From Moritella sp. (GTDB lineage: Bacteria > Pseudomonadota > Gammaproteobacteria > Enterobacterales > Moritellaceae): 64,000 bases of DNA. Shown one piece after another: positions 46,803-54,201 of the stretch. The stretch lies in NCBI RefSeq assembly GCF_013215705.1, contig NZ_JABSQR010000018.1, positions 46,810 to 110,809 on the forward strand, given 5' to 3'. Made by a program: the position numbers and the translations under genes. Every line of letters begins with the position of its first letter. The stretch's first letter is position 1. The notes below the pieces were generated by a model. The model worked only from the letters and a program-made list of their open reading frames with translations. It did no database searches and had not been told where the DNA came from.

Positions 46803-47264
46803 TTAACATTCAAACGTTGTTAAGCGGGCTACGTCTTTTTGCACACGTTCTGCATATTCACCTTCAAAACGAAAACGATCTAAATCAAATTGCATACGTG
46901 CTTTTTTTGATATTTCACTGCGAGCATCCATGATTGGCATATGTTTTACCTTATCATAAAACGCATGTAAATCAGGATATTGCAGCACCCAATCAACAGG
47001 TTCTGCAGCAGGTATAGCCGCCAATAATTTACTGATACGAATAGTGCCTTCTGACAGGTCACATTCTTCACGTCCCATCGCTTTGGCAATGATCTGTACA
47101 CTTTCAGTGATACGGACTTTACGTGCAGCAATGGCTTCATTTTGTTGATTTAGCTGCTGCACTTGCTGTGCTTTCACACGATACAGTAAACGTCCCGCAT
47201 ACACTGATAATGCCAGAATGATCAGGCATCCGATGCCCATTAATATCATCCAACTCGCTTGCAT
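46803..47264 (-). CDS. DUF2489 protein with N-terminal membrane anchor
   Basis: A 153-residue protein: one transmembrane helix (about residues 4-22), a short coiled coil (QQVQQLNQQNEA), then a cytoplasmic helical domain with YPDLHAFYDKVKHMPIMDARSE typical of DUF2489. Function unknown. The ATG is 2 bp after the yihI stop, with the ribosome site (AGAGGAC) inside yihI, so the two are coupled. Confidence 0.8.
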   Translation of the reverse strand: MQASWMILMGIGCLIILALSVYAGRLLYRVKAQQVQQLNQQNEAIAARKVRITESVQIIAKAMGREECDLSEGTIRISKLLAAIPAAEPVDWVLQYPDLHAFYDKVKHMPIMDARSEISKKARMQFDLDRFRFEGEYAERVQKDVARLTTFEC

Positions 47265-47266
47265 TA

Positions 47267-47923
47267 TTAGTCCTCTGCGTCGTTATTCTTTAACTTCTTC
47301 TCTGTTGCTAAGAAACGTTCATACAACTCATCTTCCGATAATTTTTCATGATTAGTTTGCAGTGATTTAGCATCAAGTTCAGCCATCATCTCTTCATCCC
47401 ACTCATCTTCGTCGTAATCTTCTTCAAACTCTTCGTCATCAGCATAGCCAAGTTCTTCAAGTAAGAATTGATGGCGTTCCACACCTTGATCGACATAGGC
47501 TTGGTCATCACTGTTTAACACTTCATTGTTATCTAAACGTAGTAATAGACCACTTAAGCGTGCATCATTTTCTAGTTTGTCTAACTCTTGCTCAAACGTT
47601 AATACTGGTGCAACAGACTTAACTTCAGCTTTCGGTTGTTTCACTTTAATAATCGCAGGTTGTGCAACTGGCGTCGGTGTCGTTAGCAATTGAATCGGAG
47701 CTTTACTGCCCACTCTTGGATCGCCCGACTTACGTGAACCACCCGTGCCTTTTTTACCTTTTACAGCTTCAGTGGTTTTATTACCTGATGCTAAACCTTT
47801 ACGCTTTTTTAAACGTTTGTGCTTGCGCGCTTCTACCGCTTGGGTATTGGTTTCACGTTTTTTACGATCTGATTTAGCAATAGCCAACGGGCCGCCTGAA
47901 CGTTCTTTTCTTTTACGAGTCAT
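47267..47923 (-). CDS. yihI: YihI, activator of the GTPase Der
   Basis: A 218-residue protein; ATG 47923 (MTRKRKERSGG) is the usual start. A basic, disordered N-terminal half (KRLKKRKGL...KGKKGTGGSRKSGDPRVGS) and an acidic C-terminal half with FEQELDKLENDARLSGLLLR and LLEELGYADDEE are diagnostic of YihI, which stimulates Der GTP hydrolysis in ribosome maturation. The linker is longer than in E. coli. Coupled to the DUF2489 gene and upstream of hemN. Confidence 0.92.
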   Translation of the reverse strand: MTRKRKERSGGPLAIAKSDRKKRETNTQAVEARKHKRLKKRKGLASGNKTTEAVKGKKGTGGSRKSGDPRVGSKAPIQLLTTPTPVAQPAIIKVKQPKAEVKSVAPVLTFEQELDKLENDARLSGLLLRLDNNEVLNSDDQAYVDQGVERHQFLLEELGYADDEEFEEDYDEDEWDEEMMAELDAKSLQTNHEKLSEDELYERFLATEKKLKNNDAED

Positions 47924-48132
47924 AGTTTTCTCTGTTTTAAATCTGTCTAATAACAAGGTTCACAATAAGCTTGTTTACAACATTGTTGATTAGTGGGTAT
48001 CGTATTTCGCCTTATTTAAAGATAGTCAATTTACCGATCTTTATTAAGGACATAAGTAGGCAATTCTTTAAGTGAGCGCAGACTACCAAAAAAGCAAGGA
48101 AGAAAAAAGATAATTTAGATAAGATGAAAATA

Positions 48133-48158
48133 AAAAACTCAGCCGAAGCTGAGTTTTT
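48133..48158. terminator. Terminator of the cytochrome c4 gene
   Basis: An 11-bp perfect stem (AAAAACTCAGC and complement) with loop CGAA and T-runs usable on both strands, 36 bp after the stop. Confidence 0.9.
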
Positions 48159-48193
48159 GACGATATTAAAATGCACTCACTAAACAAAAATGA

Positions 48194-48817
48194 TTAGTGA
48201 AGACCACCTAGATATTTAGAAATAATTTCCATATCTGCTGGTTTCATTTTATATGCGATATCATGCATCATGCCGTTTTGGTCATTTGCACGTTCTTGGC
48301 TGCTAAATTTCTCTAGTTGCGCTTTAATATAATCGGCATGTTGGCTAGATATTTTCGGGAACTTAGCCGTTTCACTGCCGTTACCACGTGGACCATGACA
48401 TGCGGCACAAGCCGTGATGCCACGTTCGAGATCGCCACCACGATATAATCGTTCTCCAGCAGCAACCACATCTTCAGGTGTTTCTTCAGGTTTCATGGTT
48501 TTCGACGCATAAAACGCCGCAAGATCCTGGATGTTTTGTTCAGTTAACATTGCCGACATACCCATCATGGTTGGATCATTACGACCCTTTTCACCACCGG
48601 TTTGCATCGCCAGTTGAAAATCTTTCAACTGCTTAACAATATACGACGCATTTTGCCCCGCTAACTTAGGATAGATACTGACTGGACTATTACCATCAGC
48701 ACCATGACACGCTGCACATGTAGCGGAAATGGCTTCACCCGCAGCTACATCCCCTGCAGCTTGAGCGGTACCCATTAATCCGATTAACATTGCAAAAGAT
48801 AAGACAAGACTTTTCAT
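48194..48817 (-). CDS. Dihaem cytochrome c4
   Basis: A 207-residue exported dihaem cytochrome. The ATG at 48817 gives a signal peptide ending TAQA; the longer frame crosses a palindrome. Two haem sites, CAACH in the first half and CAACH in the second, each with a downstream Met ligand, show the duplicated c4 layout. It carries electrons to cbb3-type or other terminal oxidases in the periplasm. Position between yihI and engB is as in marine relatives. A perfect 19-bp palindrome lies 34 bp upstream. Confidence 0.93.
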   Translation of the reverse strand: MKSLVLSFAMLIGLMGTAQAAGDVAAGEAISATCAACHGADGNSPVSIYPKLAGQNASYIVKQLKDFQLAMQTGGEKGRNDPTMMGMSAMLTEQNIQDLAAFYASKTMKPEETPEDVVAAGERLYRGGDLERGITACAACHGPRGNGSETAKFPKISSQHADYIKAQLEKFSSQERANDQNGMMHDIAYKMKPADMEIISKYLGGLH

Positions 48818-48850
48818 AGCATTCCACTTGTTATTTTCAGCTTCCGATCC

Positions 48851-48869
48851 CATGTCACGGCGTGACATG
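48851..48869. promoter_or_regulatory. 19-bp perfect palindrome before the cytochrome c4 gene
   Basis: CATGTCACG-G-CGTGACATG has 9-bp exact arms around one base. It lies 34 bp before the cytochrome start and 73 bp before engB on the other strand. I do not recognise the protein that would bind it. Confidence 0.55.
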
Positions 48870-48941
48870 TTACACTTATTATTATTCTATTTGACTATTT
48901 TACACATTTTCAAAAAAAAGTAATCATTTAACACAATTTCA

Positions 48942-49637
48942 ATGAGAGATATTAGATTGGATAACAAAAAGATACACTTCGAAAACGCTGCGTTTAGGAT
49001 TAGTGCGCCAGACATTAGTCACCTAACAGATGATTCGGGCATTGAAATTGCTTTCGCAGGGCGATCTAATGCAGGAAAATCAAGTGCATTGAACACGCTG
49101 ACACGCCAAAAAAGCTTAGCAAGAACCAGTAAAACCCCTGGCCGAACGCAACTTATTAACGTATTTGAAATCGAAGAGGGCAAACGCCTCATCGATTTAC
49201 CGGGTTACGGTTTTGCTAAAGTACCTTTTGAAGTAAAGAAGAAATGGCAGAAAGCCTTAGGTGAATACTTACAAAAACGTCAGTCATTAAAAGGCATCGT
49301 GGTATTAATGGATATTCGTCACCCATTAAAAGATTTAGATAAACAATTAATTCTGTGGGCTGTCGACTCTGAGATCCCAGTGATGGCGCTATTAACCAAA
49401 GCAGATAAGTTAAAACAAGGCGTGCGCAGTAAAACAGTTAAAGAAGTCAAAGAAGCGGTAAAAGAATTTGGTGGTGACGTAACAGTAGCACCCTTCTCAT
49501 CATTGAAACATACCGGTATCGATGTGCTTAAAAACAAACTATGCGAATGGTATGCTTTGGAACCTGCAACAAACATTGCCAGTGACGACGATGAAGCGTT
49601 TGAAGATAGCGATGTTGACTACGTTGACGAAGACTAA
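48942..49637 (+). CDS. engB: Ribosome biogenesis GTP-binding protein EngB/YsxC
   Basis: A 231-residue GTPase for 50S subunit assembly. G1 [10 protein letters not shown]2 KTPGRTQ, G3 DLPGYG, G4 TKAD and G5 SSLK are intact. The acidic tail ([17 protein letters not shown]) is longer than in E. coli. It is convergent with polA, with the Spot 42 gene between them, as in enterobacteria and vibrios. Confidence 0.96.
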   Translation: MRDIRLDNKKIHFENAAFRISAPDISHLTDDSGIEIAFAGRSNAGKSSALNTLTRQKSLARTSKTPGRTQLINVFEIEEGKRLIDLPGYGFAKVPFEVKKKWQKALGEYLQKRQSLKGIVVLMDIRHPLKDLDKQLILWAVDSEIPVMALLTKADKLKQGVRSKTVKEVKEAVKEFGGDVTVAPFSSLKHTGIDVLKNKLCEWYALEPATNIASDDDEAFEDSDVDYVDED

Positions 49638-49658
49638 TTCAAACACTGAATTTTAGGC

Positions 49659-49755
49659 AAAAAAAACGCCTCGTCAAAAAGTGACGTGGCGATGAATAAT
49701 AAATTCAATTTGAAACAAAAGGTTTGAAACATAATTTCGAACCTCCATACCCTAC
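49659..49755 (-). ncRNA. spf: Spot 42 small RNA
   Basis: The RNA would start GUAGGGUAUGGAGG at 49755, matching the E. coli 5' end GTAGGGTA and the conserved CAGACCTTTT-like segment (here CAAACCTTTTGTTTCA), and ends in a terminator stem GCCACGTCAC/...GACGAGGC with T8 at about 49659. TATATT (49762-49767) is placed as its -10. The position between polA and engB, in the direction of polA, is the conserved spf location. Spot 42 represses secondary carbon-use genes through Hfq and is itself repressed by CRP in E. coli. Confidence 0.9.
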
Positions 49756-49863
49756 CCCGTTAATATACGGCAAACTTATTTCCACCGAAAGTAAAAAACG
49801 TTATTTAGTTACATTTTTTGTGACAGGGCGCACCTGGAGCGTTATTTTATGTATAAAAACAAC

Positions 49864-49887
49864 AAAACCAGCCTTAAGACTGGTTTT
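49864..49887 (-). terminator. Terminator of polA
   Basis: AAAACCAG and CTGGTTTT around an 8-nt loop, followed by T-rich sequence on the minus strand, between polA and spf. Confidence 0.8.
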
Positions 49888-49948
49888 AATTTCATATTTA
49901 ATATAATAATTGAAGTCGATTAGCGCTGCTTTAGCGCTTCATTAGACA

Positions 49949-52744
49949 TTAATGCGCTTCATCCCAGTTATCACCCACACCCGCTTCAGCAAGCAGTGGT
50001 ACATCTAACGACATTGCCGCAGCCATCAGTTCTTTGATCTTCACAACATACGCTTCAACATGTTCTGCTTTAATTTCGAAGACTAATTCATCGTGCACCT
50101 GCATAAGCATACGAATAGAATCTGTTTCTACAGTCTCCATCCAACCGGCAACATTAATCATCGCTTTTTTGATAATGTCAGATGCGGTACCTTGCATTGG
50201 TGCGTTGATCGCCGCACGTTCCGCCGCCATTTGGCGCATTTTATTACGCGCGTTAATTTCTGGTAGATATAAACGGCGACCCGATAACGTTTCAACATAA
50301 CCCTTATCTTTAGCTACTTTACGCGTTTCGTCCATGTAGATTAATACACCCGGGTAACGCTCGAAATAGCGCATCATGTATTGCTTGGCTTCTTTCTGTG
50401 GGATGTTTAACTGACGACCTAAGCCGAATGCACTCATGCCATAAATAAGCCCGAAGTTAATCGCTTTGGCACTACGACGTTGATCACTAGTGACTGCATC
50501 AAGCTCAACAGAGAATACTTCCGCTGCTGTTGCGCGGTGAATATCTTTACCTTCCGAAAACGCCGTTAGCAGCCCTTTATCTTGGGATAAATGCGCCATA
50601 ATACGTAATTCAATTTGGCTGTAATCCACAGCGACATATTTATAACCCGTTTCAGGAATAAATGCCTGACGAATACGTCGACCTTCACCGGCACGAACAG
50701 GAATGTTCTGTAGATTTGGATCGCTTGATGATAAACGACCAGTCGCAGTAACCGCTTGATGATAAGAGGTATGTACCCGCCCGGTTTTTTCTTCAATCAA
50801 GGTAGGTAGTTTATCGGTATAGGTTGATTTCAGTTTACTTAAACTGCGGTATTCTAAGATGATTTTTGGTAATGGATAATTGAGTGCCAGTTCTTGTAAC
50901 ACGTCTTCTGCTGTCGACGCGGCACCTTTTGGCGTTTTCTTAATCACCGGCAATTCCATTTTCACAAATAGAATTTCTTGCAGTTGTTTTGGCGAGCTTA
51001 GGTTAAATGGTTGCTCGGCAATTTCGTGTGCTTTAGCTTCCAGCTCCAACATACGCGCTCCGAGTTCAACACTTTGCGCATCAAGTTTTGATTTATCAAT
51101 CAATACACCTTGGCGTTCAACAGTCGATAAAATACTGACTAGTGGTAATTCAACTTCGTTAAACAACGCCACTAATGTTGGTTCTGCTTCAATTTTTTTC
51201 CACAATACATTGTGTAAGCGTAACGTAACATCGGCATCTTCTGCTGCATACGGTGACGCTTGCTCTAATTCAATCTGGTTAAAGGTTAATTGTTTTTTAC
51301 CTTTACCGGCGATCTCTTCAAAGCTAATGGTTTTATGCCCTAAGTATTTATCCGCTAAACTGTCCATATCATGGCGCGTGGCAATACTGTTATAAACATA
51401 CGATTCAATCATGGTGTCATACGCAATACCCGCTAAGTTAATGCCGTAGTTTGCTAACACTGATTTGTCGTATTTTAAATTTTGGCCAACTTTTTTGGCA
51501 TTACTGTCTTCAAGCAATGTTTTTAATGACGCTAATACATGGTCTCGATCTAATTGTTCAGGTGCGTCAATGTAGTCATGTGCAACCGGTAAATAAGCGG
51601 CTTCGCCTTCTGCCACGGCAAATGACAGACCCACTAACTCAGCTTGTATATAATTAAGACTGGTGGTTTCAGTATCGAACGCAAACAGATCGGCTTTTTG
51701 TAACTTCTCTAACCAGCGATCAAAATCGGCTTGGGTTAAAATCGTTTCATAATTACTGCGATCAATTGTACAAGGCGCAACAACGTCATTACTGTCAGAC
51801 TCACTTGCCGCTGAACTCGATTTTGCTGCTTTACCCGCATACACATGCTTAGTTGCATCAGCACCATCTAATAACGCCGCTAACCAACGTTTAAAGCCCA
51901 TCTGCTGGTATAACTCAGCCAATGCAGCGGTATCTGTTTCTGCGATCGCCAGATCATCAAGGGTTACACCCGTTTCAACATCGAGCTTGATCGTTGCTAA
52001 TGCATAAGACATTTCTGCACTGTCTTGATGTTCGATCATCTTTTTAGCCAGCGTTTTCGAACCACGGAAACCTAAAGGGGCAATGCCCTCTAAGTTTTTG
52101 TAGATATCCTTAATACTACCCAATCCCTGCAATAGACCTAATGCGGTTTTTTCGCCGACACCCGGTACGCCCGGAATATTATCGGCCGTATCACCCATGA
52201 GAGCTAACAGATCAATGATCAACTCTGGCGGCACACCAAATTTTTCTTCAACGCCTTGTGGATCTAACACGGTATCCGTCATGGTGTTGATCAGCGTGAC
52301 ATTCTCATCAACCAACTGCGCCATATCTTTATCACCGGTGCTGATCAAAACAGCCCGACCTTCGGCACTGGCTTGTTTGGCGATCGTACCGATCACATCA
52401 TCGGCTTCCACACCCGAAATACAGATCAGCGGCAAACCCAATGCTTTAACAGCATTATGCACAGGCTCGATCTGACAACGGAGATCATCCGGCATCGGTG
52501 GACGATTAGCTTTATATTCTGAGTACATTTCATTACGGAAGGTCGGACCTTTGGCATCGAAGATCACCGCGATATGGCTAGGGTCAAACTGGGTTAATAA
52601 ACTCTTTAACATGTTAACGACACCATACACAGCGCCCGTTGCCATACCTTCAGCATTAGTTAAATGCGGAGGCGAATAGAAAGCGCGAAACAGATACGAA
52701 GAGCCATCGACAAGCACAAGGGGATTGTTAGGGATCGTAGACAT
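49949..52744 (-). CDS. polA: DNA polymerase I
   Basis: A 931-residue Pol I for Okazaki fragment maturation and repair. ATG 52744 ([26 protein letters not shown]) gives the normal N-terminus; the frame open to 52897 would run into the GATC/DnaA-box region and is not used. 5' nuclease domain (1-290), 3'-5' exonuclease with an intact DTE motif ([10 protein letters not shown]), and polymerase motifs A ([13 protein letters not shown]), B ([14 protein letters not shown]) and C (QVHDELV). Confidence 0.97.
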   Translation of the reverse strand: MSTIPNNPLVLVDGSSYLFRAFYSPPHLTNAEGMATGAVYGVVNMLKSLLTQFDPSHIAVIFDAKGPTFRNEMYSEYKANRPPMPDDLRCQIEPVHNAVKALGLPLICISGVEADDVIGTIAKQASAEGRAVLISTGDKDMAQLVDENVTLINTMTDTVLDPQGVEEKFGVPPELIIDLLALMGDTADNIPGVPGVGEKTALGLLQGLGSIKDIYKNLEGIAPLGFRGSKTLAKKMIEHQDSAEMSYALATIKLDVETGVTLDDLAIAETDTAALAELYQQMGFKRWLAALLDGADATKHVYAGKAAKSSSAASESDSNDVVAPCTIDRSNYETILTQADFDRWLEKLQKADLFAFDTETTSLNYIQAELVGLSFAVAEGEAAYLPVAHDYIDAPEQLDRDHVLASLKTLLEDSNAKKVGQNLKYDKSVLANYGINLAGIAYDTMIESYVYNSIATRHDMDSLADKYLGHKTISFEEIAGKGKKQLTFNQIELEQASPYAAEDADVTLRLHNVLWKKIEAEPTLVALFNEVELPLVSILSTVERQGVLIDKSKLDAQSVELGARMLELEAKAHEIAEQPFNLSSPKQLQEILFVKMELPVIKKTPKGAASTAEDVLQELALNYPLPKIILEYRSLSKLKSTYTDKLPTLIEEKTGRVHTSYHQAVTATGRLSSSDPNLQNIPVRAGEGRRIRQAFIPETGYKYVAVDYSQIELRIMAHLSQDKGLLTAFSEGKDIHRATAAEVFSVELDAVTSDQRRSAKAINFGLIYGMSAFGLGRQLNIPQKEAKQYMMRYFERYPGVLIYMDETRKVAKDKGYVETLSGRRLYLPEINARNKMRQMAAERAAINAPMQGTASDIIKKAMINVAGWMETVETDSIRMLMQVHDELVFEIKAEHVEAYVVKIKELMAAAMSLDVPLLAEAGVGDNWDEAH

Positions 52745-52830
52745 AAAAATTAAACTCAATGAATTAAATGATGGATAGACTAAGCATGCCACAAGCCGCG
52801 AATTCACGCTATGTTGATGATTAAAATATA

Positions 52831-53027
52831 TCTCGCGATCAGATCTTAACCATTCGATCATAGATCTTGATCTAACTGTGGATAACTCTGTTAACAATGA
52901 CGATCAAAAAAATAGGAAATCTATAAAGATCTTAATCGCAACAACTAAAAATCAGTTAATAACAACCACTTACACGAACAACCCGTAAGATCCAAAGTTA
53001 TCTAACGATTTTAGAATATGTGGAAAA
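52831..53027. other. GATC cluster with DnaA boxes upstream of polA (oriC-like)
   Basis: Eight GATC sites lie between 52837 and 52992. A perfect DnaA box (TTATCCACA, minus strand, 52877-52885) sits among them, and a one-mismatch box (TTTTCCACA) at 53019-53027. The context ACAGAGTTATCCACAGT is the same as around box R4 of E. coli oriC. AT-rich stretches adjoin. It could be an origin, a DnaA/SeqA-controlled region or a relic; mioC or mnmG, the usual oriC neighbours, are not here. Confidence 0.45.
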
Positions 53028-53144
53028 GAATCTTACACCACGGTATTTTATGTGCAAAAAGAAGTCATGATGATTAAAAATAATACACTAGGTAAGTATT
53101 GGAATGTTTGATTTATGTTAATAAAGAATGATTTATGGCAGAAA

Positions 53145-53315
53145 ATAAAAAGCCGGTATCAATCAAACTTCTCTATTATCGAGGGATAAGAAGTTTGATC
53201 TACCGGCCCGAAAAAATTCGGTTTACCCTGCAAGGAGTAATGGATTAAAATTAACCCGGAAGCAATGTGAGCAATGTCTTGTCCTACCGAAATAAATACT
53301 AACTTCCTGAAGAAC
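53145..53315 (-). ncRNA. ryhB: RyhB small RNA, copy 1
   Basis: About 171 nt. It contains CATTGCTCACATTGCTTC, identical to the target-pairing core of E. coli RyhB (core at 53258-53278). The promoter is TTGCCA-N17-TATTGT with a Fur box (53323-53341, 14 of 19 consensus bases) in its spacer. The end is a strong terminator: GCCGGTA/TACCGGC plus an 11-bp inner stem (53152-53207) and T5. RyhB is made when iron is scarce and, with Hfq, shuts off mRNAs of iron-using proteins. The length resembles the long RyhB of vibrios. Confidence 0.9.
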
Positions 53316-53322
53316 AGGTTAA

Positions 53323-53341
53323 CAATAACGATTCTCATTTG
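53323..53341. promoter_or_regulatory. Fur box of ryhB copy 1
   Basis: Minus strand CAAATGAGAATCGTTATTG, 14 of 19 consensus positions, between the -35 and -10 boxes. The same site recurs at 53701-53719 (copy 2) and, with more changes, near 54079-54097 (copy 3). Confidence 0.82.
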
Positions 53342-53522
53342 CGTTGGCAAGTGTTTATTTATATAAAGCTAAAATAATTGCAGTTAGTCACAAAAATAAA
53401 AAAGCTTCATTAAGTATCATGTTCAAAGACTGAAACACAGAATAGCTGACGGCGTAAAGCAATGCGGATAATCGAGAATAGCGCGTTAATACGGAAGCGT
53501 TGGAATTATAAAGCAGCAGAAA

Positions 53523-53693
53523 ATAAAAAGCCGGTATCAATCAAACTTCACTTTTATCGAGGGATAAGAAGTTTGATCTACCGGCCCGAAAAAATTCGGT
53601 TTACCCTGCAAGGAGTAATGGATTAAAATTAACCCGGAAGCAATGTGAGCAATGTCTTGTCCTGCCGAAATAAATACTAACTTCCTGAAGAAC
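53523..53693 (-). ncRNA. ryhB: RyhB small RNA, copy 2
   Basis: Exactly 378 bp from copy 1, with the same core (53636-53656), promoter TTGCAA-N17-TATTAT with the Fur box inside it, and terminator. The -10 and -35 boxes are closer to consensus than in copy 1. It differs in the terminator loop (ACTTTT for CTATTA on the plus strand) and a few other bases. Confidence 0.9.
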
Positions 53694-53900
53694 AAGTTAA
53701 TAATAACGATTCTCATTTGCGTTTGCAAGTGTTTATTTATATAAAACCAACATAATTGCAGTTAATCACAAAAATATAAAAGCCTCATTTAGTATCATGT
53801 TCAAAGACTGAAACACAGAATAGCTGACGGCGTAAAGTGATGCGGATAATCGAGAATAGCGCGTTAATACAGAAGCGTTGGAATTATAAAGCAGCAGAAA

Positions 53901-54071
53901 ATAAAAAGCCGGTATTAATCAAACTTCACTTTTATCGAGGGATAAGAAGTTTGATCTACCGGCCCGAAAAAATTCGGTTTACCCTGCAAGGAGTAATGGA
54001 TTAAAATTAACCCGGAAGCAATGTGAGCAATGTCTTGTCCTGCCGAAATAAATACTGACTTCCTGAAGAAC
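53901..54071 (-). ncRNA. ryhB: RyhB small RNA, copy 3
   Basis: The most upstream copy. Core at 54014-54034 is unchanged. Its control region has drifted: promoter TTGCAA-N17-TACTAT and a Fur box reading TAATGAGAATGATTACT, still 14 of 19 to consensus, so its strength and iron response may differ from the others. The repeat ends soon after the -35 box. Confidence 0.88.
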
Positions 54072-54160
54072 AAGTTAATAGTAATCATTCTCATTAGCGT
54101 TTGCAAGCTTTATTCGCTAAGAAAGTATATTTCTTTATATTATTTTTTGCAGGTAATAAA

Positions 54161-54182
54161 AAACCCAGCCGAGGCTGGGTTT
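54161..54182 (-). terminator. Terminator of the lipoprotein gene
   Basis: AAACCCAGC and GCTGGGTTT around CGAG, with T6 on the minus strand; 20 bp after the stop of the 54202-57030 gene. Confidence 0.88.
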
Positions 54183-54201
54183 GGTGTTTAGATATATAAG
54201 C

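Larger units (their letters stand above)
53138..54110 (-). repeat. Tandem array of 378-bp units carrying ryhB (2.6 copies)
   Basis: Units start at 53138, 53516 and 53894. The first two are full 378-bp units, including the spacer; the third is a partial unit ending near 54110 after its promoter. Copies differ at a few scattered bases, while the RyhB core and outer terminator stem are the same in all. Confidence 0.93.

Noticed and set aside
47745..47993. Rightward frame over yihI
   Set aside because: Opposite-strand shadow of the basic yihI N-terminus; it would also cross the yihI start region.
49790..49840. CRP site upstream of spf
   Set aside because: A TGTGAC half-site is present but the second half is poor; CRP control is expected from E. 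coli but not shown here.
52745..52897. N-terminal extension of polA
   Set aside because: The extra 51 residues fit no Pol I and are encoded by the GATC/DnaA-box DNA; the ATG at 52744 gives the standard protein.
53159..54106. Three identical-looking 63-residue open frames on the minus strand
   Set aside because: They begin upstream of the RyhB transcription start, contain no start codon inside the RNA, and are alike only because the unit was duplicated. The RyhB core, Fur box and terminator explain the conservation.
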